A DNA stretch of 64,000 nucleotides from Pseudomonas sp. CFII64 (GTDB lineage Bacteria; Pseudomonadota; Gammaproteobacteria; Pseudomonadales; Pseudomonadaceae). The stretch's first letter is position 1. Every line of letters starts with the position of its first letter. The stretch is taken from NCBI RefSeq assembly GCF_000416235.1, contig NZ_ATLO01000017.1, forward strand, positions 62,001-126,000, given 5' to 3'. This document shows positions 55,071 through 62,860 of the stretch, one piece after another. A model generated the notes under the pieces. It was not told where the DNA came from, did no database searches, and saw nothing but the letters and a program-made list of their open reading frames with translations. The position numbers and the translations under genes were made by a program.

Positions 55071-55806
55071 GGGCAAGCACTACCGCGCAGATCACCAGAA
55101 AGCCACAGAACAGCGTACGCAGCAGGCGCTCGGGCAGCGAGTGAGCCAGTTTCACCCCCCAACTGATACTCGCCAGCCCGCCGATTGCCAAAGGAATGCC
55201 CATGGACCAGTTGACGTGATCGTGCAGCGCATAGGTAAACAGCGTGATCGCGGTACTTGGGGTCGCCAACGCCAGCGCCAGGCCCTGGGCAACCACCTGG
55301 GTCGCACCGAAGAATCCGGTCAGAATTGGCGTGGCAATCACCCCGCCGCCCACCCCGAACAAACCGCCAGTGATGCCGGAACCGACACCCAGCAACCACA
55401 AGCGATGGGTGTGCCGCAGCTCGGTGCTGACATCGCCTTTGCGCCAGTACATCTGCAGCAGATTGAACACCGTCAGGATGATGAGAAAAACCACGAAACT
55501 GATACGCATGGTTTGCGGATCCAGCCGCACCGCCCACAACGATGTCAGCCAGGCGAAGCCGAAACTGGGAATGATCAGCATCATGGCGTTGCGCAGCAAG
55601 ATACGATTGCGCTGGTTATAACGCCACAACGCCAGTAACACGTTGGGCAACACCATCAACAGCGCGGTGCCCTGCGCCAGTTGCTGATCCAGCCCAAACA
55701 GCACCCCCAGCGCCGGAATGGCAACCAGGCCGCCACCAATTCCGAACAACCCACCCAAGGTGCCCATGGCGGCGCCCAACAACACAAACATCACAACGTC
55801 GATCAC
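55060..55806 (-). CDS. TauE/SafE-family sulfite/organosulfonate exporter-like membrane protein
   Basis: 248 residues with about eight membrane helices in two halves, each carrying the family repeat: GGLFGIGGGLVAIPAL near residue 18 and GGLFGVGGGVIATPIL near 148. The family exports sulfite, sulfoacetate or related anions, but assignments are weak without context. It converges on the LysR gene. Confidence 0.88.
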   Translation of the reverse strand: MIDVVMFVLLGAAMGTLGGLFGIGGGLVAIPALGVLFGLDQQLAQGTALLMVLPNVLLALWRYNQRNRILLRNAMMLIIPSFGFAWLTSLWAVRLDPQTMRISFVVFLIILTVFNLLQMYWRKGDVSTELRHTHRLWLLGVGSGITGGLFGVGGGVIATPILTGFFGATQVVAQGLALALATPSTAITLFTYALHDHVNWSMGIPLAIGGLASISWGVKLAHSLPERLLRTLFCGFLVICAVVLALKV

Positions 55807-55957
55807 ACCGCGTCCCCCGAATTAATGGCAAGCATGCTACGCATTCCTGCGGGAGTGGCAAATGAATAGCTCCGCCCGAAACCAGAATTTATCTGGCGCA
55901 TTAAAGATCAGGGCACTAAATTGTTTGGCAATGACACATTCGTATAAAGGACTGCCC

Positions 55958-56431
55958 ATGAACGCAGACGATATCTCTACTGCCGACGTCGCTGAACCAT
56001 GCGAAGCCTTGCTGCTCGACAATCAGCTGTGTTTCGCCCTCTACTCGACCTCGTTGCTGATGACCAAGGTCTACAAACCGCTGCTCCAGGCATTGGGCCT
56101 TACTTATCCGCAATACCTGGCGATGATGGTGCTCTGGGAGCAGGACGGCTTGACCGTTGGCGACGTCAGCACGCGTCTGTTGACCGATCCCGGCTCCTTG
56201 ACGCCGCTGCTCAAACGCCTGGAAGGCGAAGGCTTCATCACCCGCACGCGCAGCAAGGAAGACGAACGCGTGGTCCTGCTGCGTCTGACCGAGCAAGGTC
56301 GCGCCTTGCAGCAGCGAGCCAGGCAAGTGCCCGGCTGCATCCTCTCCGCCAGCGGTCTGGATCTGGAGAAATTACAGAAAATACAAAGCGACCTGCTCCA
56401 GCTGCGCGGGAATTTGCGTGAACATGTTTGA
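55958..56431 (+). CDS. ohrR: Organic hydroperoxide-sensing MarR regulator OhrR
   Basis: 157 residues from the ATG at 55958 after AAAGGA. The reactive cysteine lies in DNQLCFALYS near residue 24, and the MarR winged helix is around 55-110 (TRLLTDPGSLTPLLKRLE). Peroxide oxidation of the cysteine releases DNA. It represses ohr, which follows on the same strand after 358 bases with repeats and an operator candidate. Confidence 0.93.
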   Translation: MNADDISTADVAEPCEALLLDNQLCFALYSTSLLMTKVYKPLLQALGLTYPQYLAMMVLWEQDGLTVGDVSTRLLTDPGSLTPLLKRLEGEGFITRTRSKEDERVVLLRLTEQGRALQQRARQVPGCILSASGLDLEKLQKIQSDLLQLRGNLREHV

Positions 56432-56474
56432 TTAACCCCCTCGGGCGGCGCTCCGACTTCCCCACGAATCGGCC

Positions 56475-56570
56475 GCAGGAGCGACTGTCGGTGCGACCGT
56501 AGGAGCGACTGTCGGTGCGACTGTCGGTGCGACCGTAGGAGCGACCGTAGGAGCGACCGTAGGAGCGACT
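56475..56570. repeat. Eight tandem 12-base repeats derived from a REP half-site
   Basis: Eight exact-length units, GTAGGAGCGACY alternating with GTCGGTGCGACY, run head to tail and then continue into TCAGTCGCGA (56571-56580), which completes the usual GTAGGAGCGACTTCAGTCGC palindrome. The array looks like amplification of one half of a REP element. A minus-strand frame reads it as an AP-TV peptide repeat, which I treat as spurious. Confidence 0.9.
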
Positions 56571-56597
56571 TCAGTCGCGAGCCACTCATCAATTGCC

Positions 56598-56620
56598 CTC
56601 CCGGCTAAAGCCGGTCCTAC
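56598..56620. repeat. CTCCCGGCTAAAGCCGGTCC repeat
   Basis: A single copy of the CCGGCTAAAGCCGG palindrome seen also at 36984 and 38602, directly before the ohr operator region. Confidence 0.75.
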
Positions 56621-56660
56621 AGCCTTGCGCATCCCAAATTCAGAGATTTGAAATATTAAC

Positions 56661-56728
56661 TTGCGCGCAAACTATTCGTGCGCTACATTTCATTCGTACT
56701 CAGTTAGCGCACAAGCTTTTAGCGCAAA
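56661..56728 (+). promoter_or_regulatory. Candidate OhrR operator and promoter region of ohr
   Basis: A palindrome TTGCGCGCAA (56661-56670) is followed by the inverted pair GTGCGCTA (56678-56685) and TAGCGCAC (56705-56712), then TTTAGCGCAAA (56718-56728). The GCGC-cored inverted repeats lie about 60-130 bases before ohr, where OhrR should bind. Confidence 0.5.
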
Positions 56729-56789
56729 CGGACAAAGTTTTTTCAAACCTCATCCCAACTATCATTTTCTATTTTCGCGAGGCAACGCC

Positions 56790-57209
56790 ATGGACACTCT
56801 CTACACAGCAATCGCAACTGCAACCGGCGGCCGTGACGGTCGTGCTGTTTCCAGCGACAACATCCTCGACGTCAAACTCGCCACGCCCAAAGAACTCGGT
56901 GGCGCAGGCGGTGCGGCGACCAACCCTGAGCAATTGTTCGCAGCCGGCTACTCGGCCTGCTTCATCGGCGCACTGAAATTCGTCGCCGGTCAAAGCAAAC
57001 GCAGCATTCCGGCAGACGCCTCGATCACTGCCCACGTCGGCATCGGCCAGATCCCAGGTGGTTTCGGTCTGGACATCGACCTGAACATCAACCTGCCGGG
57101 CCTGGAACAAGCCGACGCCGAACAACTGGTCGAAGCGGCTCACCAGGTGTGCCCGTACTCCAACGCCACTCGCGGCAACGTCGATGTGCGCCTGCACGTA
57201 ACGGTGTAA
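56790..57209 (+). CDS. ohr: Organic hydroperoxide reductase Ohr
   Basis: 139 residues of the Ohr/OsmC fold. The peroxidatic Cys is in AAGYSACF and the resolving Cys in QVCPYSNATRGN; the catalytic Arg/Glu segment is in the first third. It reduces fatty-acid and peroxynitrite-type hydroperoxides and is induced through OhrR. Confidence 0.95.
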   Translation: MDTLYTAIATATGGRDGRAVSSDNILDVKLATPKELGGAGGAATNPEQLFAAGYSACFIGALKFVAGQSKRSIPADASITAHVGIGQIPGGFGLDIDLNINLPGLEQADAEQLVEAAHQVCPYSNATRGNVDVRLHVTV

Positions 57210-57220
57210 ATGCCGCCCAC

Positions 57221-57251
57221 AAAAAAACCCGCATCGCTGCGGGTTTTTTTG
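57221..57251. terminator. Bidirectional terminator between ohr and efp
   Basis: AACCCGCA and TGCGGGTT pair, with A-run and T-run flanks. It lies between the convergent stops of ohr and efp and should serve both. Confidence 0.93.
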
Positions 57252-57272
57252 TCGTTCCAGTAAAAGCTGTGC

Positions 57273-57842
57273 TTATTTAGCACGGCCTTTGTAGGAACCG
57301 CCGTCACGGGTGTCGATTTCGATGCGGTCACCGATTTCGATGAAGTCAGCAACTTGCAGCTCGGTACCGTTGCTCAGCTTCGCAGGCTTCATCACCTTGC
57401 CGGAAGTGTCGCCACGCGCCGAACCTTCGGTGTAGTCAACTACACGTACGATGGTGGTCGGCAGCTCTACGGAAACCAGACGCTCTTCGAAGAAGATCGC
57501 TTCGCAAACGTCAGTCATGCCTTCTTCAACGAATGGCAGAACGGCTTCGATGTCTTCAGCGTTCAGCTCGTACATGGTGTAGTCAGTGGTGTCCATGAAC
57601 GTGTAGGTGTCGCCGCTAATGAAGGACAGGGTCGCTTCTTTGCGATCCAGGATCACGTCATCGAGCTTGTCGTCGGCGCTGTAAACGATCTCGGTCTTGT
57701 AACCGGTCAGCAGGTTTTTCAGCTTGGTCTTCATGATCGCGCTGTTACGACCGGACTTGGTGAATTCAGCTTTCTGAACCAGCCAAGGATCGTTTTCGAG
57801 ACGAATCACGGTACCGGGTTTGAGTTCTTTACCAGTTTTCAT
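57273..57842 (-). CDS. efp: Translation elongation factor P
   Basis: 189 residues with the three beta-barrel domains of EF-P. The modified residue is Arg32 (TKSGRNSAI), not Lys, which marks the rhamnosylated EF-P branch. It relieves ribosome stalling at polyproline. The modifying enzyme gene earP lies just upstream on the same strand, 96 bases away. Confidence 0.97.
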   Translation of the reverse strand: MKTGKELKPGTVIRLENDPWLVQKAEFTKSGRNSAIMKTKLKNLLTGYKTEIVYSADDKLDDVILDRKEATLSFISGDTYTFMDTTDYTMYELNAEDIEAVLPFVEEGMTDVCEAIFFEERLVSVELPTTIVRVVDYTEGSARGDTSGKVMKPAKLSNGTELQVADFIEIGDRIEIDTRDGGSYKGRAK

Positions 57843-57938
57843 TGCGTATATCCGAATTTGGATGGAAGTTGCCGAGGCTCTGTACGAGAAACCGCTTTCC
57901 CGTGTGGCGGAAAGGTCTTTTTCGTACAGAGCCTAATC

Positions 57939-59084
57939 TCAAGGCCGCGTATCATACGAAACTCCACAAAACAGTACCAGCGCCGCAGCAAGATCAGCGT
58001 GCGAGGCCTGTTCCAGACACCAGCGCCCGGCGTGGTTTTCAATTTCCGGCCAGTGTTCCATCAGCGCCAGCCAGCTTGCACTGCCATCGTGCCCGGCATT
58101 CCAGGCCCGCCAGAAATCGGTCAAAGCCTGTGCCGCGGGCTGCGAGAGCCCCGCAAGGTATAGCTCAAGAAAGGCATCGAGCTTGGCCCAATGCGCATCG
58201 TCGTCCTGTTCATAGATGTGCCAAAGCAGCGGCCGGCCCGCCCATTGCGCACGCACGAAAGAGTCTTCGCCGCGCACCACATTGAAATCGCAGCACCATA
58301 ACAGCCGGTCGTAATCTTCCTGCCTGACGAACGGCAACACCTGCACGGTCAACGCGCCACGTTTTTCCAGCGCCCCTGCCTGCAAACCTTCGACGCCCAG
58401 CCAGCGTTGCAGATCGCCGAGGATTCGGCCTTCCGGAACCAGCAGATGAGTGGAGCGGTTGTCCGCCGACAACGCCTCCAGCCAGCCGCCCAGGCCTGGA
58501 TTTTCGTAAGCAAACAGCGAAATCAGGCGGGCATCCGCTTCAGGCTTCACGCCTAAGGCCTGTAGGAAACTTCCCTGCGCCGCCCTGTCTTGCTGAAACG
58601 CCTGACGCGCCTCGATCAAGCCGCTTTCCCGCAACAGCCCGCCAGTCGTCGGACGAAATCCCGGAAAGAAGAAGAATTTGCGCAAGCCATTGGACTGCAC
58701 AGACGGTAAACCATGGCAACCGGTGACCCACTCCTCGGCGCTGAGGTATTCCAGATTCACCCACACCGGCCTCGGCGAACGTTGCAGGATGGCTTCGGTG
58801 TACGCAGGCGGCAATCGGCAGGCAAATGCCTCGATGATCACGTCAGCGACTTCCACGGGCTGCCATTCCTTTGGCCAGTGGTGAACGCTGACGCCGTCCT
58901 GCCATTGTTGCGCCGCCTGCGCATCCGCCGTTGGACACATACGCGTGAAAGCCTGCAAATCATCGACCCACAAACGCACCGTCACGTCGTACTCGGCCAC
59001 CAGTTGTCGGGCCAGGCGCCAGGTCACGCCGATGTCGCCATAGTTATCGACGACGCTGCAAAAAATGTCCCAAGAGGCTTTCAT
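57939..59084 (-). CDS. earP: EF-P arginine rhamnosyltransferase
   Basis: 381 residues. The N-terminal FCSVVDNYGDIGVTWRLAR contains the conserved catalytic Asp, and FFFPGFRPTTGGLLRE follows in the middle. EarP transfers rhamnose from dTDP-rhamnose to Arg32 of EF-P. The pairing with an Arg32 EF-P next door confirms the call. Confidence 0.95.
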   Translation of the reverse strand: MKASWDIFCSVVDNYGDIGVTWRLARQLVAEYDVTVRLWVDDLQAFTRMCPTADAQAAQQWQDGVSVHHWPKEWQPVEVADVIIEAFACRLPPAYTEAILQRSPRPVWVNLEYLSAEEWVTGCHGLPSVQSNGLRKFFFFPGFRPTTGGLLRESGLIEARQAFQQDRAAQGSFLQALGVKPEADARLISLFAYENPGLGGWLEALSADNRSTHLLVPEGRILGDLQRWLGVEGLQAGALEKRGALTVQVLPFVRQEDYDRLLWCCDFNVVRGEDSFVRAQWAGRPLLWHIYEQDDDAHWAKLDAFLELYLAGLSQPAAQALTDFWRAWNAGHDGSASWLALMEHWPEIENHAGRWCLEQASHADLAAALVLFCGVSYDTRP

Positions 59085-59204
59085 TTGCGGCTCCCTGCGG
59101 CCCGAGAATCAAAAACGCTGATTGTCCGTCAGAACAACCCGCATCCACCAGCCTTAGGTCATGGCACAATCGCCATCACCTGCCGTCAACGCCGAGAACA
59201 CGTC

Positions 59205-59597
59205 ATGCCCCTTTCAAGTCGTCGCGAGCTGAACGTCTCTGTTCACCCGTTGAAGCTGATCGCCTGTATCGCCCTGGGCATCTGGCTCGGCATCGCTGCC
59301 GTGGTGGTGACCGGCGTGCTGGTTTTCCAGGCGTTGCCCCAGGCGCAGACTCAGGCGGTGAGCAATGCGGTCACCCGCTTGAGCACGCCGCCGCCGGCCC
59401 CCGTCGAGTCGGAAACGACCATGTTCGAGAAGTACGAACAGAATCTGCGCGAGAGCGAAGCGCGGCAGGCCATGGAACAAACCCGGGAACAGCAACAAAA
59501 AAGCTTCAGTGCGCCGAAATGTAATTTCTGGCTGCAACAAGACCGAACGGCGCCGAGCGACAAGAGCCGCGCCAATGTGATCCAGTTCTGCGGATAG
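59205..59597 (+). CDS. Small membrane-anchored protein of unknown function
   Basis: 130 residues from the ATG at 59205. One membrane helix at about residues 16-40 (IACIALGIWLGIAAVVVTGVL) is followed by a Gln/Glu-rich stretch with a possible coiled coil and two C-terminal cysteines. It diverges from earP and is 3 bases from the next gene, so the two form an operon. I do not recognise a family. Confidence 0.8.
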   Translation: MPLSSRRELNVSVHPLKLIACIALGIWLGIAAVVVTGVLVFQALPQAQTQAVSNAVTRLSTPPPAPVESETTMFEKYEQNLRESEARQAMEQTREQQQKSFSAPKCNFWLQQDRTAPSDKSRANVIQFCG

Positions 59598-59600
59598 ACC

Positions 59601-60083
59601 ATGAACAAGCAAACCGTGCTGCAAGCGATCATCGACACACTCAAGGTCGATCTGGGCGTTGCCCAGCGGGCCGCGCAGACCGCCTACGAAACCGCGACCC
59701 ATGAAGAGAACATCGCCGAGAACAAGTACGACACGCTGGGCCTCGAAGCTTCGTATCTGGCGGCGGGTCAGGCGCGCCGCGTCGAAGAGATTCGCCAGTC
59801 GCTGCTGCTTTATCAGAAATTGAGCCTGACGCCCTTCGATGCGCAACGGGGTATCCAGACCGGCGATCTGGTCACGCTGCAAACCGAGACCGGTGCAGAG
59901 CAGCATCTTTTCCTGGGTCCGGATGCCGCCGGTCTGAAGATTCGTCTCGAAAACGCCATCGTCACGGTCATCACGGCCCGAGCGCCTTTGGGCCAAAGCC
60001 TGCAAGGCAAGTTCGAAGGAGATGAGCTGGAAATCACCGTCAATGGCAGCAAGCAATCCTTCGAAGTCACGCAGATAGTGTGA
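59601..60083 (+). CDS. GreA/GreB-like transcription elongation factor homologue
   Basis: 160 residues. The N-terminal helical hairpin is partial, but the C-terminal half is Gre-like: IQTGDLVTLQTETGAEQHLFLG, then VITARAPLGQSLQGKFEGDELEI, as in the Gre FKBP-like domain. The acidic tip at the coiled coil that stimulates RNA cleavage is not evident, so it may bind polymerase without full Gre activity. It follows the membrane protein gene by 3 bases. Confidence 0.75.
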   Translation: MNKQTVLQAIIDTLKVDLGVAQRAAQTAYETATHEENIAENKYDTLGLEASYLAAGQARRVEEIRQSLLLYQKLSLTPFDAQRGIQTGDLVTLQTETGAEQHLFLGPDAAGLKIRLENAIVTVITARAPLGQSLQGKFEGDELEITVNGSKQSFEVTQIV

Positions 60084-60207
60084 TCAGCTATTCATTTACA
60101 GGGTTGATCGCTCCCGCTTTTTCTGGGTATGGTGGGCCGTCGCCATAAAAACCCGTGACCGGGACGCAATAGCCGGAAGCAAGGACTTAGTAAGTAGGAG
60201 ATATTTC

Positions 60208-60414
60208 ATGACAAACGTCATTACTTTCCCTGACGCCCATGAACGTGATCACCTCAAGTCAAGTGACCATCCTGGGCTCAGATACCTGAACAAGAAAGAG
60301 CGACTGCTGATCGACCAACTGCGTCAGACCAGCCATGCAGGACGCCAGTACGTCTACGACTACGCGAGCATCATGCACCTGTCCAAACCGCTGCATCCTG
60401 AACCGACGGATTAA
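60208..60414 (+). CDS. Small 68-residue protein of unknown function
   Basis: The ATG at 60208 has a good GTAGGAG ribosome site. The product is charged and His/Tyr-rich, with no signal peptide or membrane helix. It stands alone with 124 bases before and a repeat region after. Function is unknown. Confidence 0.7.
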   Translation: MTNVITFPDAHERDHLKSSDHPGLRYLNKKERLLIDQLRQTSHAGRQYVYDYASIMHLSKPLHPEPTD

Positions 60415-60442
60415 ACGCGCTGGTGCGATTTTGTTGGCAGTC

Positions 60443-60534
60443 CGCTGGAGCGTGGCTTGCCCGCGAACGGGAATTCCAGTCGACACATTTATCGATTGAT
60501 CCAACGCTTTCGCGGGCCAGCCACGCTCTAACAG
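60443..60534. repeat. Inverted pair of TTGGAGCG..GCGAACGG-type repeats
   Basis: CGCTGGAGCGTGGCTTGCCC starts at 60443 and its inverted partner, with GGGCCAGCCACGCTC, ends at 60534. Related copies are at 27169 and 47964. Confidence 0.7.
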
Positions 60535-60644
60535 ATTGCAATCCAGTATCCGCAAAACGTTCAGCACTCATTCAGCCCTCCTGAAGCACTAGCCCTGCAC
60601 AAACGCCTATAGTGGCCGCCTGTATTGGTTATCAGGAATCCGCC

Positions 60645-61193
60645 ATGAATACCGCTGCGCCTGGGCCCGCTTCAACCGAGCCCGCTGTAAAAACCGTCGA
60701 CCATCTGCGCTTTCATAAACGTCACGCGCACTTGACCAGCACCTTTGGCAACGACTCGTTTGCCCTCAAGGCAGAAGCGTTCGCCCGGTTTTTCGGTACG
60801 CCGACGTTTCTCGGTGCGCAAACCCTCATCGTCGTGCTCTGGGTTGCCTGCAATGCCACCGGTCTGACCCATTTCGACATTTACCCGTTCATCCTGCTCA
60901 ACCTGGCGTTCAGCCTGCAATCGGCCTATGCCGCGCCGCTGATCTTGCTGGCCCAGACCCGTCAGGCCGCACGGGATAAAGCCAATGCCGACGCCGATGC
61001 CCGGCATCGCGAAGATCTGGCCATCGCCAACGAGCAGCGTCTGGCGATGGCCGCGCAAAACGCTGAGCAGATGCTGACGCTGCTGGAGCAGAACACTCGT
61101 TTGACCGAGCTGACCAAGTCCCTGACTGAACGCATCGAAGCCCTGACGCTGGACATGCACAAGCATTTCGTAAAGCGCGACAGCATCGGCTGA
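60645..61193 (+). CDS. DUF1003 inner-membrane protein
   Basis: 182 residues from the ATG at 60645. Two membrane helices lie at about residues 60-80 and 90-112 (DIYPFILLNLAFSLQSAYAAPLILLAQTRQ), the region that defines DUF1003, followed by a long cytoplasmic coiled coil. Function is unknown; the family is widespread in bacterial inner membranes. Confidence 0.85.
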   Translation: MNTAAPGPASTEPAVKTVDHLRFHKRHAHLTSTFGNDSFALKAEAFARFFGTPTFLGAQTLIVVLWVACNATGLTHFDIYPFILLNLAFSLQSAYAAPLILLAQTRQAARDKANADADARHREDLAIANEQRLAMAAQNAEQMLTLLEQNTRLTELTKSLTERIEALTLDMHKHFVKRDSIG

Positions 61194-61301
61194 ACCCTTT
61201 CCCCATCGCCGGAGATTTTTGAGATTGCAACCGTAATTAAATCGCAGGATTATGGTCGTAATCTTTCATGATTCTTGAGTGCCCAACACGGAGTCAATGC
61301 C

Positions 61302-61841
61302 ATGCAAAACTTCTCCCGCGAAGAAAAAACCGCCCTTTGGCTGGAAGAGGAACACGCCATCCGCGCCAGCCTCGGCCCGGCCGGCACCACGAGTCTGGCG
61401 GAAGTGGCCCTCATGGAGCCGACAGACTTTCTCGAGCGCATCAAACGCGGCGAACTGCCCTGCCCGCCCATCGGGGAATTGATGGATTTCATTCCGCTGC
61501 GCTGGTCGCCGGGAGAATTTATCTTTCAGGGCACGCCCGATGCCCGGCATTACAACCCGCTGGGCAGCGTGCATGGCGGTTATGCCGCGACGCTGCTGGA
61601 TTCATGCATGGGTTGCGCGATTCATACCCGACTCAAGAAAGGCCAGGGCTACACCACCCTGGACCTGCGCATCAGCTACGTCCGCGCCCTGAGTCATGGC
61701 ACCGGCCCGGTTCGCGCTGAAGGCAAAGTGCTGCATATCGGCCGCTCCACCGCCCTGGCCGAAGGGCGTTTGTACGACGTCGATGACCGGCTCTACGCCA
61801 TCGGCAGCACCACTTGCATGATTCTGGACATGAACAGGTAA
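61302..61841 (+). CDS. PaaI-type hotdog-fold thioesterase
   Basis: 179 residues from the ATG at 61302. The hotdog fold and family motif [21 protein letters not shown] (Asp/Gly catalytic area) are clear. Such enzymes cleave acyl-CoA or aryl-CoA thioesters. It is a single gene; no CoA-dependent pathway lies beside it. Confidence 0.87.
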   Translation: MQNFSREEKTALWLEEEHAIRASLGPAGTTSLAEVALMEPTDFLERIKRGELPCPPIGELMDFIPLRWSPGEFIFQGTPDARHYNPLGSVHGGYAATLLDSCMGCAIHTRLKKGQGYTTLDLRISYVRALSHGTGPVRAEGKVLHIGRSTALAEGRLYDVDDRLYAIGSTTCMILDMNR

Positions 61842-62010
61842 GGCCTGTCCCGATGACGGCAGGAACGATCTCGACTCGCCACTGACCAAACAGACAGGCT
61901 CATTCGTGATTGCCAGGCAATTATCCCTTTCCCGTTCCACTGTTTTTCCCCAAGGACTCAGTCGGGATACTGGCCTCACGTCTTATCTTTCATTTTCACG
62001 GAGTACCGCA

Positions 62011-62814
62011 ATGACAGTCCCAGCATTTGGCCTTGGCACCTTCCGTCTCAAGGATCAGGTCGTCATCGACTCGGTCACCAATGGTCTTGAAGTCGGCTAC
62101 CGCGTCATCGATACCGCACAAATCTACGGCAACGAAGCTGAAGTCGGTCAGGCCATCACCGCCAGCAGCGTGCCACGCGATGAGCTGTTCATCACCACCA
62201 AGATCTGGACCGATAATTTCGCCGCCGACAAGCTGATTCCAAGCCTGAAGGAAAGCCTGGCCAAACTGCAAACCAATCATGTCGACCTGACGCTGATCCA
62301 CTGGCCATCGCCGCAGGGCAAAGTCTCGGTGGGCGAATTCATGACTGCGCTGCTGGAAGCCAGGCAGCAGGGTTTGACCAGGCAGATCGGTATTTCCAAC
62401 TTCACCGTGGCCCTGATGCAGGAAGCCATCGACGCCGTCGGCGCGCAAAACATTGCCACCAACCAGATCGAGCTGCACCCGTACCTGCAAAACCGCAAGG
62501 TGGCTCAATTCGCCAAAGAGCATGGCATTCAGATCACCTCGTACATGACCCTGGCCTATGGCGAAGTGCTCAAAGACCCAGTGATCGAGCAGATCGCCAA
62601 GCGTCATGCCGCGACCCCGGCTCAGGTGACGCTGGCCTGGGCCATGCAACTGGGTTATGCGGTGATTCCGTCGTCCACCCAACGCGCCAATCTTGAAAGC
62701 AACCTGAAAGCCTGCGACCTGACATTGAGCGACGAAGACATGGCGCAAATCGCCGCCCTGGACCGTGGCCAGCGCCTGACCAGCCCGGCCAGCCTTGCGC
62801 CGCAGTGGGATTGA
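62011..62814 (+). CDS. dkgB: 2,5-Didehydrogluconate reductase B (aldo-keto reductase)
   Basis: 267 residues, the DkgB length. The catalytic tetrad is visible: Asp and Tyr (DTAQIYGNE), Lys (TTKIW) and His (LIHWPSP). A NADPH-binding segment [12 protein letters not shown] is near the end. It reduces 2,5-diketogluconate and also methylglyoxal-like aldehydes. Confidence 0.92.
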   Translation: MTVPAFGLGTFRLKDQVVIDSVTNGLEVGYRVIDTAQIYGNEAEVGQAITASSVPRDELFITTKIWTDNFAADKLIPSLKESLAKLQTNHVDLTLIHWPSPQGKVSVGEFMTALLEARQQGLTRQIGISNFTVALMQEAIDAVGAQNIATNQIELHPYLQNRKVAQFAKEHGIQITSYMTLAYGEVLKDPVIEQIAKRHAATPAQVTLAWAMQLGYAVIPSSTQRANLESNLKACDLTLSDEDMAQIAALDRGQRLTSPASLAPQWD

Positions 62815-62860
62815 TCTGACAGGGTCGAGCGATGACGCAGCCAACATCGCTCGATCCGCC

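Noticed and set aside
56432..56632. 66-codon minus-strand frame encoding AP-TV repeats
   Set aside because: It is produced by the 12-base tandem repeat and REP elements, with no ribosome site.
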